Part shown: positions 43,772 to 52,092 of the stretch, piece after piece
Layout: each line of letters opens with the position of its first letter
How positions within the stretch are numbered: the stretch's first letter is position 1
Assembly: GCA_013822245.1 (NCBI GenBank)
Contig: PNKE01000060.1
Location: 1 to 64,000, forward strand
DNA from: Candidatus Solibacter sp.
GTDB taxonomy: Bacteria > Acidobacteriota > Terriglobia > Bryobacterales > Bryobacteraceae
Direction: 5' to 3'
Length of the DNA: 64,000 bases
Position numbers and translations under genes: made by a program
Notes under the pieces: model-generated
Seen by the model: the letters and a program-made list of their open reading frames with translations, nothing else
The model's database searches: none
Told to the model about the DNA's origin: nothing

Positions 43772-44077
43772 ATGAATGGTGAGTTCGGTGGCTTCACGGT
43801 GAATGGCGGCTGGCTGGTGTTCCTGGCGCTGGTGGCGCTATGGGTTGCGCTGGCGATCGAGAGCCGGTCGAGGCGGTTGAGTTCGCTGCTGGAAGCGGCG
43901 CTGAAGGAGGCCGGGCGACCGCGGGTGGAGAGCGCCAGGGCTGGCGCCGATGCCGGCGTGGCGCGGCTGGGTCCGGAACTGGAGCAGTTGGCGGCGGCGG
44001 TGGACAGCGAAGGGCGGAGAGCGACGGCGCGGCCGCAAGACGGCGAGGCGGTGCATCCGGGGCACAGACCGGGCTGA
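43772..44077 (+). CDS. Small single-pass membrane protein, unknown
   Basis: A 101-residue protein with a hydrophobic segment (WLVFLALVALWVALAI) followed by a charged, probably coiled-coil cytoplasmic region (RLSSLLEAALKEAG, GPELEQLAAAVDSEG). I do not recognise the family. GGAGG lies about 13 bases before the ATG. It follows the cas6-like gene by 69 bases and converges with the metalloprotease gene. The last 25 residues are low-complexity, so the true 3' end is less certain than the membrane segment. Confidence 0.55.
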   Translation: MNGEFGGFTVNGGWLVFLALVALWVALAIESRSRRLSSLLEAALKEAGRPRVESARAGADAGVARLGPELEQLAAAVDSEGRRATARPQDGEAVHPGHRPG

Positions 44078-44097
44078 GCCACGCGGCGGGCGAGAGC

Positions 44098-46392
44098 CTA
44101 CTGCTTGATGGTGATCCGGGTTTCGGGTGCGCCGTCGATCTCGGCGTCGATGGTGGAGCCCGGCTCAGCGCCGTCCCACCAGAACCACATCAGGCCGTCG
44201 GGCAGGGTGACGAAGTCGTGGTTATAGCCATCGACAAAGCGCGCCGAGCCGCCGTTGACGGCGATGCGGATGCGGACGCCGGGGTAGGCGATGCTGTTCC
44301 TGTCGGTTACGCGCAGCACGATCGGGCCACCGGTGTAGTAGGGCTGGAGCGTGAGCGAAGCCAGCGATGGTTTGACGTCGATACGGGTGAACACGGCTTC
44401 AAACTGGCCGTTCCAGGCCTCGGCCACCAGATCCGAAACGCCCTCCGAGAGGCCTTTGACGTTGAACGTCAGCCGGGTCTCACCGGCGGGCAGCGTGACG
44501 GGCGACGGGGCTTCGATGTGGCCGTGGGTGGTGTGGAGGCCGATGACGAGGCCGTAGTTGAGCGGGCGGGCGATTTCGAGCGTGACCGGCGCCTGGTGTC
44601 CGGCGGCGACGCCGATGGCCGGCCAGGCGGAGAGTTTCAGCATGGGGCGAAGGGAGGTGTCGGCCCAGGCGCGTCCGCCGGAGACGCGGTTGAAATAGAC
44701 TTCGAACTCGTTGCGGTAGGTTTCGATCTGGTCGACGGCGGCCGCGGGGGGCTCCTGGCCCTCGTGTGTGATGAGGATGAAGGCGAAGCGGAAGCGTGAC
44801 TGGGCGACGGTGTGGTCGGGGATGCGGCGGCCTTCGGCGGCGATGATGTCGCCGGCGGTGATGTCCAGGCGGTCGCCTTGCGAGAGAACTCCCACTTGCG
44901 GCAGCTTTGAAGCCGGAATGGGGGCTCCGGCGCCGGAACCGATCCTCGGCGCCGTGGCGTTCAGGACGGCGAAGGTGGGCGGCACTTCCCAGGGCGCGCG
45001 CAGGCCCATCAGGTATTGATCCAGCGGCGAGTAGCCTTCGACGGTCCCCGTGGTCAGGTAGCGGAACTCAGCCGCGGGGCCGCGGTCGTTGATGCGGTTG
45101 CCTTCGAGCAGGGAGGCCTCGCTGTTGAAATTGAAGCTCCAGTGAGCGCTTTGGGCGCCGAGCATGGGGCGGCCGCCATCGACATTGACGCTCGCCAGGG
45201 CGAGGAAGAGGTGGCCGGCTTCATGGCCGAGCAGCGTCATGGTGTTGTCGCCGGTGATGCGGCCGCGGAAGCCGACCGGCGCGTAGGGATCGAGCGGGTA
45301 GGTCGAGTTCGGGCCCATGTTGAGGACGGCCTGGAGACGGCGCGGGGAGCCGAAGCTGAGGCCGGCATCGACAAGTTCATCGCCGATGCCGTGGACCTTG
45401 GTGCGCACAGCCGTCATGTTGGCGAGCGCGCCTGGAGCGACGGCGACGCCGATGGCGTTGAACATGACGAGGTAGTCGTAGGCGTCCTCGTGGGTTTCGT
45501 AGAAGCGCTGGGCCGCGCGGACGATATCGATCGAGCTGTCGGATCCGAACCGCTCGGCGGCGCCTGAAACGAAGAGCGTGCCGGCGGATTCAGACAGCCC
45601 GACCACATCAAGCGGGCTCTGGAGCCGGCCCGGCGAGTAGCCGACGACGGCCGAGGACAGCGTGATGCTTGAATACAGGAATTCGAATGAACCGGAGCCA
45701 TGCAGCCGGAGCTGGAAACGCTGGCGGGGGCCGAAGCCGGAAGACGAGTATTGCGGGACGTCGAGCCAGGTGATGGTGACCTGGTTTTCACCCCGGAACA
45801 CGCGGACAGATCCGCCGGCCGTGGGGTCGAGATCGGCGAACAGGGGGGCGATGCGGGGCGGGCCGCCGGCCAGACGTCCAAGGCTGCGGGCGGCGGTGGC
45901 GGCATCGGGTTCCCAGAACGTGATGGTGCCGTCGCTGTGGACCCAGATGGAATCGTGGGAGCCAGAGAACGGCATGGAGAAGCCGAGTTGGACGAGCTTT
46001 GCATCGTCGTCGCCGAGCGGCAGCGGCGTGCCGGCCTCGGCCTGCGCGGGGCTGTAGCGGTCCGGCGAATCCAGCAGCCGCAGTCCGCCGGGTTCGGCGC
46101 GAAACAGCAGGTTGCGGCCGTCGAGGTCGAAGGGATTGGGCGCGGCCAGGACGCCGCCGGAGGAGTCCATGACGGCGATGTTGCCTAAGTCGGCGGCGAA
46201 GGCGGGCCGCTCGGCGGCGGCGAAGGCGCGCAGGCCCCGGGTGCGTTCCAGGGCGCGGGTGGATTTGCGGTGAACATTGAGATGGTCCGGGAGGTTGGTG
46301 CGATGGGTCGAGCAGAGCGTGATGGCGTCGGCGGCGAAACTGGGCGGCGCGGCGGCGAGAACGGAACAAAGGATGGCGAGCAGTCGTTTCAT
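44098..46392 (-). CDS. Secreted zinc metalloprotease-like protein with NIDO-like domain
   Basis: A 764-residue exported protein (signal MKRLLAILCSVLAAAPPSFA). Residues around 120-260 resemble a NIDO domain: FSMPFSGSHDSIWVHSDGTI, APLFADLDPTAGGSVRVF and VTITWLDVPQYSSSGFG. A zinc-protease motif H390-E-A-G-H394 (TLLGHEAGHLFLALAS) follows, with SEASLLEGNRINDRG further on as a possible third-ligand region. The C-terminus has two or three Ig-like beta domains (VTLPAGETRLTFNVKGL, VLRVTDRNSIAYPGV). The closest family cannot be named by eye. It is divergent from the AIM24 gene and convergent with the small membrane gene. Confidence 0.75.
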   Translation of the reverse strand: MKRLLAILCSVLAAAPPSFAADAITLCSTHRTNLPDHLNVHRKSTRALERTRGLRAFAAAERPAFAADLGNIAVMDSSGGVLAAPNPFDLDGRNLLFRAEPGGLRLLDSPDRYSPAQAEAGTPLPLGDDDAKLVQLGFSMPFSGSHDSIWVHSDGTITFWEPDAATAARSLGRLAGGPPRIAPLFADLDPTAGGSVRVFRGENQVTITWLDVPQYSSSGFGPRQRFQLRLHGSGSFEFLYSSITLSSAVVGYSPGRLQSPLDVVGLSESAGTLFVSGAAERFGSDSSIDIVRAAQRFYETHEDAYDYLVMFNAIGVAVAPGALANMTAVRTKVHGIGDELVDAGLSFGSPRRLQAVLNMGPNSTYPLDPYAPVGFRGRITGDNTMTLLGHEAGHLFLALASVNVDGGRPMLGAQSAHWSFNFNSEASLLEGNRINDRGPAAEFRYLTTGTVEGYSPLDQYLMGLRAPWEVPPTFAVLNATAPRIGSGAGAPIPASKLPQVGVLSQGDRLDITAGDIIAAEGRRIPDHTVAQSRFRFAFILITHEGQEPPAAAVDQIETYRNEFEVYFNRVSGGRAWADTSLRPMLKLSAWPAIGVAAGHQAPVTLEIARPLNYGLVIGLHTTHGHIEAPSPVTLPAGETRLTFNVKGLSEGVSDLVAEAWNGQFEAVFTRIDVKPSLASLTLQPYYTGGPIVLRVTDRNSIAYPGVRIRIAVNGGSARFVDGYNHDFVTLPDGLMWFWWDGAEPGSTIDAEIDGAPETRITIKQ

Positions 46393-46457
46393 TTGAGGAA
46401 GGCGAATCACGCCTCTCACTCTAGGATACTGATGGATCGGGGGAGGTAACAGGTTTC

Positions 46458-47321
46458 ATGCCATTCTGCACCAATTGCGGAGGAACCCTTGGGGAGCAGG
46501 CGAAGTTTTGCCCGTCGTGCGGGGCTACGTCCGGCGGTTCGGCGCCGCGGGCAGCCACGGCGGTATACGCGGCGACACCGCTGGACTACACCATTCATGG
46601 CAGCAACCTGCAGGTGGCCAGAATCCGGTTGCAGCCGGGGCAGGAGGTCTATGCCGAAGCCGGCAAGATGGTCTACAAACACGCCACGGTGAGCTGGGAG
46701 ACGCGCATGACGGGCGAGACGCTGGGCGAGAAGATCTGGGGCGCGGTGAAGCGCAAACTGGCCGGGGAATCCTTGTTCCTGACCTATTTCCGGACGGCGG
46801 CGGGCGGCGAGGTGGGTTTTTCGGGCGACTATCCGGGCCATCTGCGGAGCGTCGATTTGAGGGCGGGGCAGTCGATGATGGTGCAGCGCGACAGCTTCAT
46901 CTGCGCGCAGTCGAGCGTTTCGCTGTCGATCGCGCTGGTGAAAAAGATCGGCGGCGGGCTGTATGGCGGGGAGGGTTTCATTCTGGAGAAGTTGACCGGA
47001 CCGGGCACGGTGTTCATCCATGGCGGCGGCGATTTCGTGGAGTTCGACCTGGGGCCGGGCGAGGTGGTGCAGGTGGATACGGGGTGCGTGGTGGGCTTTG
47101 ACGAATCAGTGGATTACGATGTCCAGCTCGCCGGCGGCATCAAGACGGCGCTGTTTGGCGGGGAAGGGCTGTTTCTGACCACGCTGCGCGGGCCGGGCCA
47201 GGTGCTGATCCAGTCGATGACGCTGGAGAAGCTGAGGCGGGAGCTGGCGCCGGGCCGGATGGGGGGCGACGAGCGGGGTCCGCTGGAGAGCCTGGGCGGG
47301 TTTTTCCGCAGCGAGGACTGA
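46458..47321 (+). CDS. AIM24/TIGR00266 family protein with N-terminal zinc ribbon
   Basis: A 287-residue protein. The first 25 residues are a zinc ribbon with C-T-N-C and C-P-S-C. The rest is an AIM24 beta-roll: EVYAEAGKMVYKHATVSWET, GFSGDYPGHLRSVDL, AQSSVSLSIALVKKIGGGLY and GEGFILEKLTGPGTVFIHG. The family includes mitochondrial Aim24, needed for inner-membrane organisation, and bacterial proteins of unknown role. GGGGGAGG lies upstream of the ATG. Two hairpins at 47345-47379 follow the gene. Confidence 0.85.
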   Translation: MPFCTNCGGTLGEQAKFCPSCGATSGGSAPRAATAVYAATPLDYTIHGSNLQVARIRLQPGQEVYAEAGKMVYKHATVSWETRMTGETLGEKIWGAVKRKLAGESLFLTYFRTAAGGEVGFSGDYPGHLRSVDLRAGQSMMVQRDSFICAQSSVSLSIALVKKIGGGLYGGEGFILEKLTGPGTVFIHGGGDFVEFDLGPGEVVQVDTGCVVGFDESVDYDVQLAGGIKTALFGGEGLFLTTLRGPGQVLIQSMTLEKLRRELAPGRMGGDERGPLESLGGFFRSED

Positions 47322-47344
47322 ACGGGCGGGCGCGGAACTATATC

Positions 47345-47379
47345 GGTGTAACACCTGAGTGGCATCCCGACGAGATGCC
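47345..47379. other. Two small inverted repeats after the AIM24 gene
   Basis: GGTGT-A-ACACC (47345-47355) and GGCATC-N7-GATGCC (47361-47379) are perfect short repeats 24-58 bases after the stop. There is no T run, so neither is a convincing terminator. They might be operators for the kinase gene at 47446. Confidence 0.35.
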
Positions 47380-47445
47380 CTATTCAGCGCGAAGTTACCC
47401 TAAAGCGGCGGCGGAGCGCAGCCGATGTAGAACTTAGGCGCCCGA

Positions 47446-48609
47446 ATGCTTGATCTGAACAGCAAGGCCGATGGGACCGCCTGGAATCAGGGCGGTTTCG
47501 CCGCCAAGCATCCCAGCAACGGCGAGCCGACGGTGGCCGCCGTCAATCTGGAGCTGCTGGCGAGTCTGAGCCACGAGATCCGCACGCCGCTGAGCGGGAT
47601 TCTGGGCATGACTGACCTGTTGCTCGAGTCCGGACTGACGGGCGAGCAGCAGGATTACGTGGAGGCTGCGCGCGAGTGCGCCGAATCCCTGTTCGACCTG
47701 CTGAACGCGACGCTCGAATATTCGTCGCTGCAGACCGGCTGCATCCGGCTTGAGACATCGGAGTTCCAGCCAGCCGACCTGGTGGACGGCGTGGTGAGCG
47801 AGGCTGGATCGAGGGTCAGGGCGCGGGGCATGGAACTGCGGGCCACGCTGGGAGAGGGCCTGAAACGGATGGTGAGGGGCGATGCCCACAGGATCAGGCA
47901 ACTGCTGGCGCAGGTGCTCAGGCTGGCGCACCGCTACGGAACGGGCGAGGCGATCACGTTCACCGCGGACCTGACGGAGAGCAACGGGCGCGTGGTGATG
48001 GATGTCGAGGTCCGCTGCCATGGTCAGGCGTTGACGATGAACGGTGCGATGAGCGGCGCCGAACTGGCGGTTGCCGTCGTGGAAGGATTTCTCAAACTGC
48101 TTGGAGGCGGGCTGAGCCGCGGGACGATAGCCGGCGGTTCCGAGCAGGTTTTTAAGATGGAGATTCCGTTGCGGCCGGGCGCGGTTCGCGGCAGAAGCGC
48201 GTCGGTTCGCGAGGCCGCCAAGGCTGAGCACGCACCGAGGATCCTGGTGGTGGACGACAACCGCATCGCGCAACAGGTGATCGGCGCGCTGCTGAACAAG
48301 CACGGCTGGCGGTACGAGACGGCGAAGGACGGCTACGAGGCGATTGAAAAGGCGGGCAGGGCCCAGTATCAACTGGTGCTGATGGACCTCCAGATGCCGG
48401 GCATCGACGGACTGGAGACATGCAGGCGGTTGAGGGAGATGACGGGATACGCGGCCACCCCCGTGATGGCCCTGACAGCCGATGTTTCCGACCAGGTTCG
48501 CGTCAAATGCCGCGACGCGGGCATGGATGCATTCCTTGAAAAGCCGATCCACACGGTGGACCTCAACGCGCTGCTGACGCAGTTCCTGACGTCGCCTGAC
48601 GGCGACTGA
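47446..48609 (+). CDS. Hybrid histidine kinase with degenerate ATPase and C-terminal receiver
   Basis: A 387-residue soluble protein. A HisKA domain has the phosphohistidine H43 (ASLSHEIRTPLSGILGMTDL). The next region sits where the HATPase should be but lacks the N box (RIRQLLAQVLRLAHRYGTG, no Asn) and the DxGxG box (VDVEVRCHGQALTMNG), so ATP binding is doubtful. The C-terminal receiver is intact: ILVVDDNRIAQQVI, D314 in LVLMDLQMPGIDGLE, and the lysine in FLEKPIHTVDL. It may be a phosphotransfer or pseudokinase scaffold. No membrane segment or input domain is present and no clear ribosome binding site is seen. Confidence 0.87.
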   Translation: MLDLNSKADGTAWNQGGFAAKHPSNGEPTVAAVNLELLASLSHEIRTPLSGILGMTDLLLESGLTGEQQDYVEAARECAESLFDLLNATLEYSSLQTGCIRLETSEFQPADLVDGVVSEAGSRVRARGMELRATLGEGLKRMVRGDAHRIRQLLAQVLRLAHRYGTGEAITFTADLTESNGRVVMDVEVRCHGQALTMNGAMSGAELAVAVVEGFLKLLGGGLSRGTIAGGSEQVFKMEIPLRPGAVRGRSASVREAAKAEHAPRILVVDDNRIAQQVIGALLNKHGWRYETAKDGYEAIEKAGRAQYQLVLMDLQMPGIDGLETCRRLREMTGYAATPVMALTADVSDQVRVKCRDAGMDAFLEKPIHTVDLNALLTQFLTSPDGD

Positions 48610-48618
48610 TCGCGCACA

Positions 48619-49965
48619 CTACAGATACTGCTGGACGACGCCCTCGACGAGCGTGCGGTACTGCCGCAACCGCTCCTCCGAGTCGGCCTCGAAGCGCAGC
48701 ACGAGAATGGGCTGGGTGTTCGAGGCCCGGACCAGTCCCCAGCCGTGTTCGAACAGGATGCGCGCGCCGTCGATTTCAATGGTCTTGTGTGTGCGCTTGA
48801 AGTGTTCGCGGACCTGGGCGACGACGTCGAACTTGCGGTTGTCGGGGCAATCGACGCGCAGTTCGGGCGTCACGGTCATTTTCGGCAGGCCGGCGGTCTG
48901 GGCCGAAAGCGGCTGGCCCGAGGCGGCGACGATTTCGAGCAATCGCAGGGCCGCGTAGATGGCGTCGTCGAAGCCGTGGTAACGGTCGGCGAAGAACAAG
49001 TGGCCGGACATTTCGCCGGCGAGTTCGGCCCTGGTCTCCTTCATCCTGGCCTTGATGAGCGAATGGCCGGTCTTGTACATGATGGGGTTGCCGCCGAGGC
49101 GGGCCAGTTCGTCGTACATCAACTGCGAGCATTTCACTTCGCCGATGAACGTGGCGCCGGGCTTGCGGGTCAGGATCTCACGGCCGAAGATCAGCATCAG
49201 CATGTCGCCCCAGACGACGGAGCCATTTTCGTCGGTTGCCCCGAGGCGGTCGCCGTCGCCGTCGAAGGCGAGGCCGAGTTCGGCGCCGGTTTCGGCCACC
49301 CGGGCCTTGAGCAGGGCGAGGTTCTCCTCGACGGTGGGGTCGGGGTGGTGGTTCGGGAAGCTGCCATCGGGCTCGAAGAACAGCTCCGTGGCGTCGACGT
49401 TGAGCTTCGGCAGCAGGCGCGACAGGACGATGCCGGCGGCTCCATTGCCGTTGTCGAAGACGGCCTTGACGCGGCGGGGGAAGCTGAACGACGCGGCGAG
49501 TTCGTCGACATAGGGTGTGACGGCATCGGCCTCGGAGAGCGTACCGGCGCCCATTTCGAAGTCGAGATCGACGATCATGCGGTAGAGTTCCTGGATCTCG
49601 GCGCCGTGGATGGTGCCCGAGCCGAACATGATCTTGAAGCCGTTGTAGTCGCTGGGATTGTGCGAGCCGGTGATCATGACGCCGCCCTGGGCGCCGAGCT
49701 TGTGGACCGAGTAATAGAGCACCGGCGTGGGGACCATGCCGAGATCCACCACGTTCATGCCCGAGCCGAGCAACCCTTCGATCAGCGCATCTCTCAGGCG
49801 GGGGCCGCTCAGGCGGGCGTCACGGCCGACGGTGAGGGTGCGGGCGCCCTTGCGATAGAGGTGTGAGCCGAGGGCGTGGCCAAGCAGGCGGATGCCTTCC
49901 GAGGGCATCTGGACGCCGGCGATGCCGCGGATGTCGTATTCGCGAAAGATGTGCTGTTCGAGCAT
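48619..49965 (-). CDS. Phosphomannomutase/phosphoglucomutase
   Basis: A 448-residue alpha-D-phosphohexomutase of the AlgC type. FREYDIRGIAG is the N-terminal signature; the phosphoserine loop is TGSHNPSDYNGFK; the metal loop is LAFDGDGDRLGA; sugar-binding and phosphate-binding loops are GEMSGHLFFADRYHGFDD and RASNTQPILVLRFEA. It interconverts hexose-6- and hexose-1-phosphate for nucleotide-sugar and surface polysaccharide synthesis. Length is normal. It is the last gene of the minus-strand run that starts at queG, 51 bases behind the second spermidine-synthase-like gene. Confidence 0.93.
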   Translation of the reverse strand: MLEQHIFREYDIRGIAGVQMPSEGIRLLGHALGSHLYRKGARTLTVGRDARLSGPRLRDALIEGLLGSGMNVVDLGMVPTPVLYYSVHKLGAQGGVMITGSHNPSDYNGFKIMFGSGTIHGAEIQELYRMIVDLDFEMGAGTLSEADAVTPYVDELAASFSFPRRVKAVFDNGNGAAGIVLSRLLPKLNVDATELFFEPDGSFPNHHPDPTVEENLALLKARVAETGAELGLAFDGDGDRLGATDENGSVVWGDMLMLIFGREILTRKPGATFIGEVKCSQLMYDELARLGGNPIMYKTGHSLIKARMKETRAELAGEMSGHLFFADRYHGFDDAIYAALRLLEIVAASGQPLSAQTAGLPKMTVTPELRVDCPDNRKFDVVAQVREHFKRTHKTIEIDGARILFEHGWGLVRASNTQPILVLRFEADSEERLRQYRTLVEGVVQQYL

Positions 49966-50016
49966 GGTTTCGATTCCCTATTGTCGCCAAGCCGGCCAGC
50001 GGGCGCAAAAGCCGCG

Positions 50017-51996
50017 CTAGCGCAGGACGTGCAGCAGACTTGAATGTTCATCCGTCCACACCGGGCCAGTGCCGGGACCGGACGGCAAGCCTGGGCCGGC
50101 CTGGCCGCGGCTCATCAGCACCCAGACGGCGCCGACCGAATCGAACCGGCTGTCGGCGGGCGTGGCGATCACCGAGGACCGCCAGTTCAACTCGCGGCCG
50201 TGCGCCAGCGCCACTTTCGTCAGGTCGAGGTGCAGATTCGACAGGTGGAGGGCCAGCACGCCGTCCGGTTTCAGATGGCGCGAGTAGATGGCCATCGCCT
50301 CGCGGGTGAGCAGGTGCACGGGCACTGAATCGCCGGTGAACGCATCCACGGCGAGAACGTCGAAGTGTTGATCGGGCTGGCGGGAGAGCATGATGCGGGC
50401 GTCGCCGAGGACCATCTCCACGCGCGCGGGCGAGTCTGACAAATAGGAAAAGTGCGTCCTTGCCAGACTCACCACCAACGGATTGATCTCATAGAAGAAA
50501 AAGACGTCTCCAGGCCGTCCGTAGGACGCCAGCGCGCCGGCGCCCAGCCCGACAAGGCCGACTTTGCGGGGGCCCGCGCTTTGACGGCTCAGAAGTTGCC
50601 CGGCTCCGGTCTGGGCGGTGTAGTAGGTCAACGGGATATGGCGGCGTTGCTTGTCCACAAATTGCGATCCGTGGTTGACCGCGCCATGCACCATGGTCCG
50701 CAGCCGGCCTGATCCGTCCGGGCCCGGCGATTCAGTCACACGCATCGAACCGTAAAAGTTGCGATCCACCGCCACAACCCGCGACTGCAGGGCGAGCCAG
50801 TTCGCCCCGGCCGCCGCAACGATCACAACCGCCGCCACGGCCGCCAGCGCATCGCTATAAACAGACCGGCCGTAAACAAGAAACAGAGCCGTCACCGCCG
50901 TCATTGCCAGCAGCAGCGGCATCTCGACCATCTGCCTGAAGACGAGCGGCGCGATCAACGCCACGAAAACGGATCCCATGGCGCCGCCCGCGGCCATGGC
51001 GATGTAGAACGACGTCAGATGTCTCTCGGGCGGGCGGCTGGCGGCCAACTCGCCATGGACCATCAGGCACACGGCGAACAGGCCGAGCGTGAAGATGGCG
51101 ACTCCCGGGCCCAACATACGCGCCGGCGCGAGGTAGGTGAGCGCCCACGCCATCGAGAGCAGGCCCGCGAACCCGGCGGGCACGCCCCACCAGCGGCGAT
51201 AGCGGTCGGACTCGAACGTCACCACGAACGACAATAGATACAGCAGCAACGGCAGCACCCACAGCATCGGAAACGGCGCCACCACCAGGCAAAGATGGTC
51301 AGTCACCGAGACCAGGAGACCCGACCCCAGAAACGCCCAATAGAGCCACAAAGCCACTGAGCGGCGGAGAACCGGCGGGCCGTCGCTGCCCTCCGAAACC
51401 GGCTTGATGCCCGCCGGGCGCCGCTTCCACACCAGCCCCGCCGACAACAGGTGGAACAGCGCGGCCGCCACGAATCCCCACTTCCACAGCCGTGCGATCT
51501 CTCCCCACTCCCAGCGCGGCTCCAGCCAGAACGGGAATGCCAGCAGAGCCGCCACACAGCTCAGATTGGACCAGGCAAACAGCCGGTAGGCCTGCCCGGC
51601 TGGGTACAGTTGCGCATACCAGTGTTGAAGCAGCGGACTCGTGGCGGACAGCATGAGGTAGGGCAACCCAATGGCCAGAGCCAGTTGGACGACGATGCCG
51701 GCCGCGGGAGAACCGGCTCCAGCCTCCATCGGCGGCGCGCCGGCCCTCGGAAGCGCCAGCAGCGCCAGCACGCATAGTCCGGCATGCACCGCCGCCTGCA
51801 CCCGCGGCGGCAGCCGCCGCGCCAGGCCGTGGGCGTAGAGGTAGCCCAGCAGCAGCATCGACTGGTAAAAGACCAGGCAGACCGCCCAGACCGAGGCCGA
51901 GCCGCCGAAGACGGGCAACAGCCGCTTCGCCATCATCGGTTGGATGAGGAACAGACAAAAGGCGCTGCCCACGACGCCAGCGGCGAGAAATACCAC
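50017..51996 (-). CDS. Fused membrane/spermidine-synthase-like protein
   Basis: A 659-residue protein with about ten membrane helices of transporter-like type in the first 400 residues ([21 protein letters not shown] is the family opening), then a Rossmann methyltransferase-like spermidine synthase domain: VGLVGLGAGALASYGRP, FYEINPLVVSLA, VLGDARIMLSRQPDQHFDVL and VDAFTGDSVPVHLL. The aspartates of the synthase domain are retained, but polyamine synthesis by such fusions is unproven. The start is a GTG with GAGGG upstream. It is a paralogue of the neighbouring gene at 52093-54117, with the same order of blocks. Confidence 0.85.
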   Translation of the reverse strand: MVFLAAGVVGSAFCLFLIQPMMAKRLLPVFGGSASVWAVCLVFYQSMLLLGYLYAHGLARRLPPRVQAAVHAGLCVLALLALPRAGAPPMEAGAGSPAAGIVVQLALAIGLPYLMLSATSPLLQHWYAQLYPAGQAYRLFAWSNLSCVAALLAFPFWLEPRWEWGEIARLWKWGFVAAALFHLLSAGLVWKRRPAGIKPVSEGSDGPPVLRRSVALWLYWAFLGSGLLVSVTDHLCLVVAPFPMLWVLPLLLYLLSFVVTFESDRYRRWWGVPAGFAGLLSMAWALTYLAPARMLGPGVAIFTLGLFAVCLMVHGELAASRPPERHLTSFYIAMAAGGAMGSVFVALIAPLVFRQMVEMPLLLAMTAVTALFLVYGRSVYSDALAAVAAVVIVAAAGANWLALQSRVVAVDRNFYGSMRVTESPGPDGSGRLRTMVHGAVNHGSQFVDKQRRHIPLTYYTAQTGAGQLLSRQSAGPRKVGLVGLGAGALASYGRPGDVFFFYEINPLVVSLARTHFSYLSDSPARVEMVLGDARIMLSRQPDQHFDVLAVDAFTGDSVPVHLLTREAMAIYSRHLKPDGVLALHLSNLHLDLTKVALAHGRELNWRSSVIATPADSRFDSVGAVWVLMSRGQAGPGLPSGPGTGPVWTDEHSSLLHVLR

Positions 51997-52092
51997 TCAA
52001 AGACCCTCGACCCAGTATCTTCGCACAGTGCGCCGGCAAACCGCTGAAACCGGCGCGCGGCGGCCTCGGCGTTCAGCCGCGGTAATGGTCTC

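Noticed and set aside
42700-44100. CRISPR array next to the cas6-like gene
   Set aside because: No spaced direct repeats are present on either side.
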